Below, piece after piece: positions 36,055-49,100 of a DNA stretch of 60,000 nucleotides (the first letter of the stretch is position 1; every line of letters begins with the position of its first letter). The DNA comes from Acanthaster planci (lineage: Eukaryota; Echinodermata; Asteroidea; Valvatida; Acanthasteridae). The DNA is taken from the NCBI RefSeq assembly GCF_001949145.1, contig NW_019091539.1, forward strand, positions 1,026,548 to 1,086,547, in the 5' to 3' direction. A model generated the notes under the pieces. That model searched no databases. It saw only the letters and a program-made list of their open reading frames with translations, and was not told the DNA's origin. The position numbers and the translations under genes were made by a program.

Positions 36055-37599
36055 GATCTAAGCATGATAATGGTATGATACAAAATCATCAATCCTGCTA
36101 CACTGAATCTCCCAGCCCTTTATATTCCAGCTAACATCAATTTTTTATGCTGCTGTGATCAGACAGGGCTCTGCCATTCTTGGGAACCTCCAGCAATGTT
36201 TCTTTGTGTTGAGCCCTGCTAGCTTTCTCATCGCAATGGGTGTCATGTTTCTCCCTTCCTCTAGGCTCCACTCTTGTCGCTTACCATCTTCCAAATATTT
36301 TCTGATCGGCATTTCATCTACATGCAAATTTTTCTCCCTCATAACCGGGAGGGAATACAATACCCCCGCCTGACATTCTGAGTCTGAATTGCTATCTTGC
36401 ACACTCACAGAACAGTTATGTCACAATCACACAGGTATCGACATACATGTATGTGTGCCACGGTCAAAAATACACCAAAACTTGACATGTATGTACATAT
36501 GTATTCCCTTTGGTAAGAAAGTGTCAAACAGCTTTTGTGTTTGGTCGGTGCCCCAAGTGCCACTCACATCTGATTGGTGAAACTCTATACCTTCATAAAC
36601 ATCCCTTTTGCCCGGTACCCCACAGTCCCATATTGAAGTTCCTACAACATGTACTAAAGCTTTCCTTATCACGTTCAATTTACATTCAAGGATACTGTTT
36701 CAGTGGGAAGGGGGAAATCATCAGCAAAAAAGAGGCATTTTGGTCCTCAGCCCAAATGTCTTTTGCTATTGTCACAAATTTTCCCACTCGAATATACCAA
36801 TTGTGTGCACATAGAACTGAGTTAAATGTTTATACATGTACCTCAACTGAAACAAATCTGTACATGGAGGGCAAGAGTGACCATTATTTACAGTTGGGTG
36901 GACTTCAAGAAATTGTTTTCACTTTTGTGTATGAGAGTATGGCACATCTGGAGATTTTGCTGTTTTCATATCCTGACAGTATATTAATACTGCATCTTGT
37001 TTATAATAATTTGCTTTAGGCACATTTGTGACATTAAAAAGCCTTCCTGGATACCTTTCTTGTCCCAGAGCAAAAATAATCAACTGCCCCACCCAAACAT
37101 ATTTATACATTTGAATCCATCAGAATAACTAAAAAGTTTTTGGCACTGGTGGTCTCCAGAAATAGACATCATTGGACATGCAGTGCACTGTGCTTGGGTG
37201 CATTTAAAGAAGACAGCGGACCCTTCAATTACATGGTAGGGGAGCTGGGAGACAATTACTAAATATTCAAGGATACAATAAGCCAACAAGTCAGTCAACA
37301 GGTGGGGTGGGGTGTGAATTTTATTGAAGCTGTAAATTTTTTACATTAATGGGATCCCCAATGGAGCAGTATTTTCCCAATCCCTGTAGGTCTTGATGCC
37401 TGTAGACGTGCAGTGCATAGGTAGGGCACCACCTCACAGACTGCTTACCAACAGATGTATGCACAGGTACACAGGTGCATTGTGTGGGCATTGTTTTAGC
37501 AAAATGAAGGCAACTTGGGTGGGATTAGGGGTAGGAGGATTTTCATGAACCACCTGGCCTTTTGATGAGTTCCCAGTTTGATACACATTCATGAGATTG

Positions 37600-38275
37600 G
37601 AGCTAATCAATCTACAGGGTAGAATCTGGTGTTGGTATCTCAACCAGGCTGCTTTCAGAAGCCGTTGAGTACATAGCTTGTCCTCATTGGCTGGTCTGTC
37701 TTCTGTGAAGGGGAAATCTTGGACAAGTTGGAAGCTTTGGGGACCTTGGCATTCCTCATATCTGTAGGTTGATCAGCCTATGGGGAAGGCAAAATCTAAA
37801 ATTTGTAAAGGGACCAGTATCATTTCAGGAGCTCAGAGGACATTGCCTGTCCTCATAGGTCAAGCCATCTATGGGGCAAGTAGAGCCTACCTTATATATC
37901 ACAAACAGTTTCATTTCAGAAGCTTTGATGACTTTTCTGGCTCTCTTTAATAGGCAATCCAGGCTACAGGGATTTCAAGTAGAATCACCAGTCCTTGTCG
38001 GCCTAACAGACAGGGAATGTTGAATCCTCCAACAGTTTGGTTGCGGAAACTTGGAGGACCTTTTGTATCCTCTTAAGCTGATCAGGCTACAGGGAAAGTA
38101 GAATCTATAAAAACATACATGTACATTAACAAGTATAATTTCAGCAGTTTGGAGGCCATCACAGACTACCCCCAGAACTCTGGGGTCCGACGTCCGCCCC
38201 GCTCCCACGAACTGGACGGATGTCAGACCCCACAGTTTAGGGGGTAATCACAAACTACAGGAAATGTAGAATGTC
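37600..38275. repeat. Degenerate tandem array, unit about 92 bp, interrupted by a foldback element
   Basis: A signature CTA(C/T)(A/G)GGG followed by (A)GTAGAATCTA-like sequence recurs at 37612, 37778, 37869, 37964, 38087 and 38255; a weaker copy lies near 37703. A second shared block, CATTTCAG(A/G)AGCT/TTTGGAGG-like, sits between the signatures. Spacings of 91 and 95 give the unit. The last spacing of 168 becomes about 90 once the ~78-bp element at 38167-38246 is removed. Copies are diverged, so the array is old. No reading frame runs through it. Confidence 0.6.
38167..38246. mobile_element. TA-flanked foldback element, copy 2
   Basis: A 76-bp core lies between TA at 38167-38168 and TA at 38245-38246. 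Left arm CCCCCAGAACTCTGGGGTCC (38169-38188). The right arm (38225-38244) is its reverse complement at 16 of 20 positions. The centre, CGCCCCGCTCCCAC, matches the centre of copy 1 at 5873-5940. The two arms differ more here than in copy 1, so this copy is probably older or hairpin-degraded. It interrupts the 37600-38275 tandem array. Confidence 0.65.
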
Positions 38276-38649
38276 CCATCCACTTAAAGTGGAGTCCCTT
38301 AACTGGATGCACTTCGTTTCCCTCGACTCTCCTCATGCAATGTTGCCAAACCTCTTTGTTGAAAAACTTTCAAGTCATTCAATTAAATACTGTTATTATT
38401 GAGAGCTTAATGATGTTTCACTTATGGAATTCTTCGGTAAAATGCTGCTCTAACAAAGCAGGAGTAACAAAAATCAAAGCACACCATCTCTAGGGTCTTG
38501 CCACGTTAAAGTACATCAACAACAGCACTGAGCATGATTTTATAAGCTGTGAAACATGCAAGGACACTGCTGGTCCTCATACATGTATAATGGTCCAGTA
38601 CGAGGTCAAGTCTCCTGTCTTATACTTGTACATAAACAAAGCCAGTCCT

Positions 38650-38990
38650 CCTTCTCTATATCATCTCCTCCCCTGGGTTAAATAGGGCTGGAGCAACAGA
38701 GACCCTGGTGTCTCCTTCTGGAATGCAGGAAATTAACAAATGGCTTTCCAGTTTGCCAGCCCAGCATTATTGGGAGCATAAATTGATAAACGACTTGTAT
38801 TTGGGAACCCAGAGATGCCAAGCCAATAAAAATTGTTGTTGCAATCTCTACTGGTAATTTGATAATCTTCGCTTCGTACTGAGAAGGTATTATCGCAATG
38901 TCCCTGTGCTGACCTCACCGGCAAGCCTCTGGGTCATCCACCATCCCCCTAATTTAATTTTGTTCCCCTGCTCTCCAGATTGGAAGGATT
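38650..38990. promoter_or_regulatory. Candidate intronic enhancer (homeodomain/Sox-like motifs)
   Basis: CATTATTGGGAGC, CATAAATTGATAAACG, CCAATAAAAATTGTTG, AATTTGATAATC and CCTAATTTAATTTTG lie within ~300 bp, alternating with GC-rich blocks. The texture matches developmental conserved non-coding elements. No coding signal. Confidence 0.35.
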
Positions 38991-41900
38991 ACAGGAATTT
39001 AATTTGAATGAAATCTGTTGCTGAGTTGGTTTGGGCAAGCACCCAATGTTGACATGATTTAAGTGGAGATTAAACATGTTCTAAAAATGTTGCCCCAGCT
39101 GTTTTGGATTTGACAGTGCATATGGAGACTTTTGAATTCCTGACTACTAATTTAATATAAAGGATTGAAGAATAAAAGCATAATAAATCTTTGAAAATAC
39201 ATTTAGTTTCTGCAGATGTTTTAAAATAACTTAAAAGGCATTTATCAATTACTTAGTTTTATTTAACCAAAAGTTTCATTCTCAATGAAGAATATTAAAT
39301 TTAAAGGAATTTTTTTTCTGTGAAGTAAATATTTTGATATCCAAATAAGTATCTTTTTATATTGACTTAAACACTCAAAAGTTTGAGTTGAAAGTGCTTA
39401 GATATTTCAATAAATATTTTGGCTTTGAAAATTTAATTTTTAACTCTCAAGGTACTAGTATATTTACTATTATTTTATTTGAATTTTGAACCTTTTATTC
39501 AGCTTTCATCACATTGCCTTCCTGTATTGCTGTTCATCTCTGTGTTGCCAGTAAGATCCCCAGCAGCTTGTCCTCTCACTTGAATGAAGCAGGTCAAATC
39601 AGAAATTTGGACTTTCATTAGTCATTCCTGGAGTAGCCTGCTAACCTGATTTTGTCATTGCCGTCTCTCTCTCTCCAAACCCTTGTCTTTGCTTCAGTGT
39701 CGCTGCCATCTGCTGTGCAGTGTCCAGTCATGGTTCAATTTCATCATCGTTGTATCGTTTCTCCCCATTGCCCCCTCATCATCTTCAGAGTTTTCCCTCT
39801 TCCTCTTCGTCTATTACTCTCATTCAGAGCAGGTGGTTTGGCCAGAGGCATCCTCAACAGCCCTCCAAGAAGGGATAGGTAAAAGAAAAAAAGGGACAAT
39901 TTGTACCATCCTCATCGTTGTTATCAGTTCTCCAAATCCTAGCACTGTAATTCCATCTGGGAATCGTGCGAAGTAATGACCACATTCAGGGATATAAGAT
40001 TGATGATGGGACAGTGTTGACACAGACAGTTTGATCCAGATTATGTGTCCACCGTGCCAAATGAAACAATAGTAACAGATAGCCCAGAGCTGCAAGGGGC
40101 TCGTGTATTCCATCAATAGCTGGAGCAGGGATACTAGGAGGATCCTCATCTTTTTAAGGGGGGGGGAGCTAGAATTATTAATCATTGTAGTCTGAACTAG
40201 GGGATCAGATTACAGACATTTGTAATTCCAAATACCTGACAGGTTAACGCAATGGTAATTTTCTGCAGGGCTGTACAAGTTTAAATTTATATCTGACGAT
40301 CTTGATAATGATTGTGCCATCGTTGGCCTAAATGTGGAACTTGCTCTGTATAGTTTTACTGTGTTCAGAGATGAAATGATACACATGTAACTACTGTTTC
40401 TGATGTGAATAATTGATAATGGTGTAGAGATGCTGGAGATAAGATTCCAGATTTGGTGGGGATTAATCATTCATCAGTTCTTGGCGTCAGTCTCCAGGAA
40501 GGGACGACAGTTTTTTTTTCTGCACAGACATCAAAGTGTCCTTGCAGTAAGAGAGTTGAGATTATTTAGGTTTTAGGAAGTGTACTGCTTCATTTGATGA
40601 GAAAAGTGCAGTTCACCACAGAATATTCCATGGTGGAGGCTTTTTACAATATGCAATCATTTCATGGATAATTCACTTTCTTGCTCCAGTGCATCCAATA
40701 AATCGCAATAGTGCAAAACAATTGAAGTTTGAATATCTGTCACACCAGTTTGCTTTTCACTTGGGAAACTTCAAGTGCACAGCAAAAGTGCATGTGTCAT
40801 CCAACAGGTGTGTGGCAATATAGGTTATGCGTTAACGCATCCTCAGAGGGCAGAAGTTTTGTATCACTGGGATAGGCTTCAATAAACCTTTAGTACATTC
40901 GTTCTAACTAAATTAAAATAACAAATAGCCTCTGAGACACCATGGAGAGGCCAGCAACACATCACTTGTATATCCATTCTCAAATGACTCCAAGATTTCC
41001 CATGATAGGCTTGTGTGACGTTGACCATCACATGTCGGTGTAACAGCCATCCCTTGTGACTGAAAACTTCATTCTTAGGGTGAAAAACAAGATGGTAGGA
41101 TCTCTCTGCTTTGTCGACGAAGATTTACCGCACGCGTGGGTAACACAATAACCTGTGTGGGTAACTCGGTATTTGATCCCCCCAATGCCACCATGGATGA
41201 GATACTAGTCTCACGCTTCCTTTCCCTGAAAAAGAAAGTAATGAATTCAGCACTGGCGTGTAATTTGCGGCTATCTTTTGGGACGGACTTCCCCGAGGCA
41301 CGCTGACTCACAGTCGCAGAGTGTTGGTTTAAAAGATCTTGAGAGTTCCACTTGCATCTTATTCATCAGAGACTGCTGGCCGAGCTGATTAGAATTTGGT
41401 TCATGATGGTTGGCGTTGGGATCTGATCTTATAGATACATGTATTCATGTAACGGTTCAAGAAGTTCAATGAAAGGACTTCCATATGCCTGTTGTTATTT
41501 TGTAAATTTTTTGTATATGTATGGAGCCATATCCTTGGCGCTAAACATTACATTTTATTAATACACATATGCAATGGATTATTTGTGTTATGGTGTACAA
41601 GATTTGTTTTGCACATAATATTTTTTGTTCCTTCTGGAATTCAAAATAGATCTACAGTGTGAGAGTTAATGAATCCAATCCTCAGAAAACTTTCAGAATC
41701 CCACTTTTGTTTTTGCTTGATCTTAATGGATTCAGGACTGGAGTAGAGTCCTTTTCAAAAGAACATTCAGGTCTTCTAATTTGTTAAAAAGTTACTGTGT
41801 TGTTGTGTATCATGGTAGAAGGGTTCTTGGGAACACAGCTTTGGAAAAAGGAGATGAAGTTTTGAAGAAAAAGGCTTTTGTGAAAAAAGGTGATAAAAGG

Positions 41901-43013
41901 CAAATTCTGTAGGCTAACATTAATGGATTAGAGGCAACTTACATGTACATCTATTCTTGAAGTTTATTTGTAATTAAAATATTTGTCGATATCCACTTTT
42001 TCATTAAAGGGCACTGGTGCCTGGCTGCCTTTTTTCACAAAATTCTGTACTGGAAACAATGTAGCTGACTACTACAAATATTACATTGGACACATTTCAC
42101 GCACTTTGGAGCTTTAGTGTCACAGTGAAAACCCATCCAGTGAGAGCTAAAAAAAATTCAGAGATTCTCATTGCCCTTGGATTAGGCCCAGGGGTGGGTA
42201 GGAACGAAATTGAAATGTTGTTTGTCACATCAGCCTCTTCCCTCTCAGTGTTCGAGATCAGCACCTGCAGAAGTGACCTTGTTAAGTGTGCCCATTTCCG
42301 AGACAAGTTTTGACGTCAAGATCGATTGCAGCATCTTTTCAAATGAGTCTCGGTGGAATTTCCATTGGTTAATAGTTTTCAGAGTCTGGAAGAGTTAGAA
42401 ATGTGGAATTTTTCAAGATGCATAGCCTAGTTTCATTTATTGTGCCACAAGGACCTGCTACATGTATATGGGGGGTCCAAATTCTGCAGAGCTGCTTAAT
42501 CTGCATGTTTACAAAAAAGCTGAGAAATGCTGCTAGGTAAGGCAGTATATTACTAGTTTCAAGAAATTTTGGCAAGTGACCAGTTTTGCTATAAAGCAGT
42601 ACACCCTGTACTTTCAAGCTCAGTAAATGCCAGTGCTTTTACTTAAGCACAGATTTTATACGCTGGCCCCAGGTGTGCATGGTTTGAGTCCTGTGTGATT
42701 GGCTCGTGTTTGGATGATGTCAGTCTACAAATTTGGAAGGAGCCTTTCAGTTACTTCTCGTTCTTGCCACTGCATCAACAAATGAAACAGGTACAAGATG
42801 GAGGACTCACCTCCTGCAGTCCAGTCATCACTTATGTAACCAGTATCAACCACCCATCCATGTCATCACCCAGCTTTCCTGTGGCCTGTAGATCAAAGGG
42901 CAGCACCGAAGGAATGGCCAAATAGTCTCAAGAATTATACCATCTGACAGAAGAGGGAAAAAGACAGTTTCCTCCACCCTAGGGATAGCCCCTTCACAGC
43001 ACCATCACTGTAA

Positions 43014-43030
43014 TCATCATCATCATCATT
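43014..43030. repeat. (ATC)n microsatellite
   Basis: Five consecutive ATC units in a non-coding context. Confidence 0.8.
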
Positions 43031-43596
43031 TTCATGGTAGTGGAACATCAACAACAGCCAAAGAGTGTGGTAGAAGACTGGAAGCAAAATTCCACATGCT
43101 CTGGCCACACAACATGTCTGTGCACAACAGTTGATGGATTGGTAGTTCCACCTCCGACGTGCTTTTTCTGGACCCAAGAATGTCCACTTTGTTGGTGGAT
43201 GGGGATTGCCATTCATTTTTGTCTGCCATACGTTAAAGCTACTGTACAGAACTTGACTGGAATACCAGCATTCCTTGGCGATTATTGTATCAAGTCACAG
43301 CACAAGAGTTCCTGAGGAAGTTATGATTAGAATAAAAATGTTGGTGTGCTCAGGATATACTGAAAGCTGCTGCCAACTCCAAAATCTGAAAAATTCCTAA
43401 CCAAGTTCTATTTAGACATATTTCATTAGTCAAGATTTTTTATCATCAAAATTACTGTGCACAAATTGTGCTTTTACTTTTATTCACTAGACATGCGTCT
43501 TGATGTCAATGTTTATGGCTTGAAATCATGAATGTAAAAATTGATTTTTTTACTTGAGAACTCCTTGCATGCCCTCCATAACATGTTATAACAGTT

Positions 43597-43690
43597 TTGT
43601 ATTCGAGTCCATTACAATTCCCTGTAAGTCCATCACAAGTCCATCATTTGTGACTGGACTTGTGAAGTATTTTGATGGACTTGAATACAA
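43597..43690. mobile_element. 94-bp hairpin element with 16-bp terminal inverted repeats
   Basis: TTGTATTCGAGTCCAT (43597-43612) pairs with ATGGACTTGAATACAA (43675-43690), one mismatch. An inner pair, CACAAGTCCA (43634-43643) and TGGACTTGTG (43655-43664), is perfect. The word AAGTCCATCA repeats in the left half. It folds into one long hairpin and has no coding content. Target-site duplication unclear. Confidence 0.55.
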
Positions 43691-43970
43691 CAACATACAA
43701 CAGTGCAGATTTAACAAAGGAAATCTCCCCACACATATATTTATGCAGTCATTAGCAAAAGTCATGAAATAGTGAGGTTAGCAGAATCTGCTGCTATAGT
43801 AAGCACAACTTTTCTGCTTACTTCTTGGGCGACGCCATGAAGCTAAAGTGTGTTGTATAAAGTCGTCTTATGTGGTCTTAACAGCCTGACCAAGTTGAAT
43901 TGATTACATGCATGGGAATGTCAAAATGTATGTTTACAGCGATGGGTCGAAGTTTGTAAACCTTAAAGTG

Positions 43971-44022
43971 TGAAAATGCGACAAATCGGTCTGATATGAA
44001 AATGCGACAAATCGGTCTGATA
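43971..44022. repeat. Perfect 26-bp tandem duplication
   Basis: The unit starting TGAAAATGCGACAAATCGGT is present twice back to back (43971-43996 and 43997-44022) with no differences. Recent event. Confidence 0.9.
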
Positions 44023-44089
44023 TATAAATCCAATATATTCTTCCTTTAAGCTTTGGGGAGGATAGGAAAGCAGGACTGAGCCTCAAAGG

Positions 44090-44480
44090 CCTCCCCACTG
44101 CACGCAGGGCAATCAGATCCGCAGTGCAATCAGGAATGGGAAAAGTTCTCACATCTATTAATAATCAGGTGAAATCAAAGCCATTTTGCGTGAGTGCTTC
44201 CACCCGGCCAAGAATGTGAACTCAACTCTGGTGCCACAATTCCCCTGATGAGGCCAAGTGCAAATATCAGCATCTGGCTAAGCCATCAGAAGGCCCCCCT
44301 CCCTTTTCGGTTGTGAAAGCAAGTCTGGCATGCTGTTTCCAGACTGGCAGTTCTGGCATGGTGGACCCATTAACGGGTGTTGCCTGGGAAGGTAAAGATT
44401 TTTCTTTGCTGTAACTGTTCAGGGAAGGAACTGATAACTCCCATGTACCACTCAACTCTCTGGGGGCTTTCCCTGTCCGA
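44090..44480. other. GC-richer island, possible conserved non-coding element
   Basis: Alternating GC-rich words (CCACCCGGCCAAG, CCATTAACGGGTGTTGCC) in an AT-rich intron. Short frames only. Regulatory role not demonstrable from the sequence. Confidence 0.25.
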
Positions 44481-45026
44481 ATTGCACCATTAAGTTAGAT
44501 AAATGTAGATGGCTGCCTTTGCATTGGTAAACAGGAAGAGAATTGTCATTAAATCCACAAGTATTTATTGCGAACTGGGACATGCTGTTTGTTTGGTTTC
44601 TTTTCTTTTCTGTTTTTTTTTTTTTACTCTCAAGAGACTAGTATGTCTTTACTGGAAAGCCAGTCTACAGGGCTCGGTTTTATTGAGCTGAATTCCAACC
44701 TGATTTCTCTGCATTTTAGTGACCATTTGTCCAGCTACGTGTTACATACACAATTACGCCAACCAAAAGCACTCTAGCTACGGAGGCAGCATTTGCTTAA
44801 CACTTGATATTTCTGTCCTCCTGCAAGTGGTATCAACTCATGTACATGTACATGTAGGTTGGCAAAGATGCATAAGTTCACCACAGATTTAGGGGTTCGG
44901 CTAGCATGTGTAAAGCAAGTCCATAAAATGAGACGTGAGGCATCATCACAAAGCTGTATAGATGAGCAGAGGAGGTTTATGATGAACAAAAATATAGCCA
45001 AGTCATCATACAATATGCAGTGCCCA

Positions 45027-45061
45027 AAATATAATATAATAATATAATAAATATAATATGC
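45027..45061. repeat. AATAT/AAT low-complexity tract
   Basis: AAATATAATATAATAATATA followed by ATAAATATAATATG. Simple AT repeat. Confidence 0.85.
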
Positions 45062-45810
45062 AGCTCCCAGAGCTACATGTACATGTACATATGTAGGTGT
45101 ATGGTTATATCCATTTTGAGACTAACTACAAGTATTTCTGAGCTAAGAATCTACTCAGGTTGTTAATTTGTCGAGCATTCTCTGCCTAGTGAAGTTGTCC
45201 CTATAGCAGCAGTGAGTGCTTGTCAGTGAACAATATTCCAGTTAAGCATTCTCATTGCATTTGGAAAAATGGAGAGTGCAAAGCCAAGAAATCCAAAAAT
45301 ATGAGACTAATACATAGCTGGTTGTTTATGCCCAGTCCGACATATTCTGACTAATAGTGGTGTCCATGCCAGAAGTTGAACAATACAGCATGTGCTGACC
45401 TTATTTGAAGAATTTTGATAGCCCGCCCACATTAAAGGTCCCTTTGTCATAAGAAAGCTGTTTTGGAGATCATAGAATAGAGGAAAGCAGGCCAACATGG
45501 ATGAAGTCATCCTGGGAAGAAATGTATCCAGTGTGGGCAGTGATGATATTGATTATTTGAACATCAGTCAGAATGGACCTTGTAAGTTGATTAAGCTTTC
45601 CTAAAGCTAATGCCTATACCAGACTGCCCAAAGAGCAAAACTTGGTCGTAATGAACGTGTGGGCCAACAACGTATTTTCCCATGGAGAGATGGACAGGTT
45701 CAGCAGGCCAACCCTAGACATGAATGTCTTTTTGCATTACCATCAACATTTTGCTGTGAGGCGGGCTTTCTAATGTTGGTGGTGGGCCAGCCTGAAAAAT
45801 CATACCAACC

Positions 45811-45826
45811 TTTTTTTTGGGGGGGG
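45811..45826 (+). repeat. T8-G8 tract
   Basis: Eight T directly followed by eight G. Confidence 0.85.
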
Positions 45827-46559
45827 AGGGGTCCTCAAGTTTGCAAGATGTTCCATTTCTACCAGATATAATAACCAACGGCTTAAAAGTATCTGATCTC
45901 TGAAAGATTCAAACTCTCCAGTCTGATTTAGAAACCTACTGGATGATGTAGATCAAAACACTGGGTTAAAAGGTTATAAAAGGATAGCTACAGTCAATTT
46001 GTTTTAATGCAGACCTTCAAAATGCACCTACATGAATATGTCTCAGTTAACCTTGTTTTTAACTTTTGTTTCTTTATTTCAAAGGGTGTGTTACTGCCTT
46101 TTCGGGTTTTTATGCTAGTGAGTATTTTCCATTTTGTGCAAAACTGCATGTTATCCCAAGAAGAATGCCTCAATGTTAACTTGGTGTGTACACAAAGTCC
46201 TGCATTTCTGTAGATTTTGCTGGACTAATTTTTCTCTTTTTTGATAATTCAATGTTAATGTGCATAGCAATATGCAAGCATCAATTCCATTCTCAGAAAT
46301 GTTTTCAGTAAGTAAATTGTGGGTTCACAAATTGAACAGATGAACAATTGAACAAGTTGACCACTGAAAACCTATGCGCTGAAATGTGTCATCCCTGGAT
46401 GACACCACAGCAATAGCACCCTCAGTTGTCCAGGAAAGAAAGTTTTAAATAGTGCATTTGTCACCACATTCAACCAATAGGAATTTAAAAGAGTTTCCAA
46501 GCAGAAAAAGAAAACTTGTTTAAGAAAAATTCATTGCAGCTGCACTTTAAAGCTGGTGT

Positions 46560-46620
46560 GTGAGATGCTGGCTGGAGGAGGTTGGAGATGAGGGCGGGGA
46601 AGGGAGAAAAAGGAGGAGTG
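46560..46620 (+). repeat. Polypurine tract
   Basis: GGCTGGAGGAGGTTGGAGATG followed by GGGCGGGGAAGGGAGAAAAA and GGAGGAG. Four or more G-runs could support G-quadruplex or triplex structure on the + strand. Confidence 0.5.
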
Positions 46621-46875
46621 TACACTGGTACCCTGGTACATGTAGGTACATGTAGATGTCTAGTGCTGAAAGTGTCTGGGGGAAGAAGGGGTGTTACAAC
46701 TTAAGATGTCAGCCATTCCTGCAGGACAGAATTTCCTCCATTTTTATAGCCTAGGTGTAAGTTACATGTAAATGCAACCGGTGTTGCTGTCAGATGAGCA
46801 CGGACCTGAATGGTGTGGCAGCATTGTCTGCTGGTAATGGTATAGGCCTACTGGTGTATTTCTTAAACGGTCTTT

Positions 46876-46920
46876 GCCTTTGAGGAAGATTCCACCATGG
46901 TTGAAACGTCAGGGCCATGT
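46876..46920 (+). mobile_element. Possible transposon-derived fragment (GAGGAAG...GAAACGTC motif)
   Basis: TGAGGAAGATTCCACCATGG then TTGAAACGTCAGG resembles the GAGGAAG-N-CGAAACGTC motif found beside many invertebrate retroelements. I know it from general reading of such genomes and could not align it. No transposase or reverse-transcriptase frame surrounds it. Confidence 0.3.
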
Positions 46921-49086
46921 AGTGTTTTACAATTCACTTAAAACACACAGAAGCAGCAGAAGGAAAAAACCTGTGGTATGTTTGAAATGCCAGACTGGTG
47001 TTGTAAAATGGGAATTTTATGGGCAGTAAAAGGTGTCCCTCCTCAATATCCAGCCAATATTCTCCAGCAAGTTGATGTCTCGGCAGCCTGGTTGCCCAGC
47101 CAATGGTCCCCCCTGTGTCAACAGAGGCAGTTGTCACTGCAATCTTATCTCAGCTGCATCTGCTCGGAATTTGTATTTAAAGTACATTTGTTGGAAGTCA
47201 TTGTCCTCTGTTTCAGATGCTAGCAACATTCTCCTTGAAGAGGTTGCCCTTTTTACTGCTGACACCCAGCCATCAGCCTCAGTCACATGTCAGTTTTGTT
47301 GGCAGGACAGATGCTGAAATACAAGCTGTAGGCCTACGTTTCACTATTGTTGCTTTTGCAGGACTATATCGTTGCAGTAAGTTGTACATGCATAAATGTA
47401 TCTTACAAGAGCACCCTTTTTGTCAAGAGATTAACCTCAGAAGGGATCATTTGATTAATTTTAGAATTGACAGGATTGTAAAGTCCATACACAAGAGCAC
47501 ATCTCCCAGTCAATCTCCATGTATGTATTTCTTGTAACGTTTGTGTCAGATTTATTTTTATGGCTTGTAAAGAATGCAATGCTGGCTCCATCTCTCATAG
47601 CATGCTCTTTATGATCCTCTGAAAGATAGCATGTGATGTTTGAAAGTGACCAATGCTAAGGATTGACTTCAAAAACATTTGGTTTTTATTCAGAGGCAAT
47701 GCTGTTTGAATACTAAAATTTTTTCGGAAACAAGGACAAAACATTTAATTGTGTAAGAGTCATTATACTTGCATGTATGTACAATGTATTTCAGAAATCA
47801 CCAGATTGTCTGAGGATAGTTGAACTTTCCTTGAATTCCTAACGTGCATTGTAAAAGTGTGCATCAGTGACTTTCAAGAGTGGTCTGGTGACTGCTGATT
47901 AATAAGTGTTGACCTATGTATTATATTAGTTCAGTTAATTTTGTTGGCTCCATACATTCAATCAATGGAGCCTCAGAAAAAGTGGACAAAAGAAAAAAAA
48001 AAGAAGCAAAAACAAGATCTGCCCCTCCTCAGTCTGAAGTCATAAGTTGCACTTCAACCTTGTTGCTGCCCAACAGTTTTTATCAGATTTACTGCATTTA
48101 AGCCTCTCTGTAAGTCTGACTTGACTTTGGGATTAAAGATGAACTGAACGTAAAACCTTCACCCAGTCTGTAGTGCTATGTATGGCTCAGGTATCTGACA
48201 TCTAGATCAGTGAAGATGCATACATACTGTACATGTACAGTCGTCTCTTGATAGGAGGAATTTTCAGCTAGCGTAGCCTTTCGGTGGCATGCATGCGTGA
48301 AATCCTCCCAGTGAAGCTTTCAGAACAAGACGGATCCATCATTCTGTCCGCTTTGGCCAACTAGGCCTTTTGTCTGGTGTGACACATGTACATGAATTGG
48401 GTTGTTTTTGCAGTACCAAACGATCAGTGCATCATCATTTCCAGGAAGCTAAGTTTAAGACCTGTTTTCTTGAGGAGCTTTCAGGAAGTCCTGTTTAATG
48501 GGTGTATCAAGGTTGAAGCTTACAAATGGCTTTTATAGGAATGTCTGTTGTGGCAACCAGATAGAAGGTAGATTTTGTTCAGTTTGGTAAAGCACAGTGA
48601 GGGTTCCTCCATCCGTCTCCCTTCCCTTGTGATTGAAGATCCAGGCCAAAAAATTTAAGGCGGTGGATACTGACTGTATTCTTGCTTATTGCAGTGACCA
48701 GATATTTTTAAAATATTGAAGTGGGGTTTGTTTTTTGTATGACTGAAGAATTATTGTACACCATTTGGGAGAGGAATTTTGTCAGCCATATCATTGGCTT
48801 TGCAGTCGTGGTTTGGGAAAAAAGTGTTCGCAGTTGCCAGGCAATTTAGTGCAAACATCCATGATGGCAGAAGTTGACATTTTCTGAAGAGGTGTACAGC
48901 AGAGAAATGCAAGGCAGATCAATGCGTTGAGTGAAGTCAACCTTTATTTTTCTCTTGAAAACCACACTCTCACAAATTGTATACATGTACATGTACTCTG
49001 TACATGGCTCTACCACGAAGACTTCCTCTACATGTACCTGTATGTTGTGACCTTACATTGTACGTAAGTTCTGATGTCAGTCTCAG

Positions 49087-49100
49087 TCAGTAGAGGGCGT
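49087..49100 (+). promoter_or_regulatory. CTCF-core-like site (near match)
   Basis: TCAGTAGAGGGCGT matches the CTCF core CCASYAGRKGGCRS except at its first and last positions. It lies 4.6 kb from a perfect match at 53727-53740 in the same orientation. Confidence 0.25.

Noticed and set aside
47217-47317. Acceptor-like CTCTGTTTCAG followed by a 33-codon frame in phase 1, compatible with the signal-peptide exon
   Set aside because: It reaches TGA at 47315 with no donor and no recognisable fold. A phase match occurs one time in three by chance.
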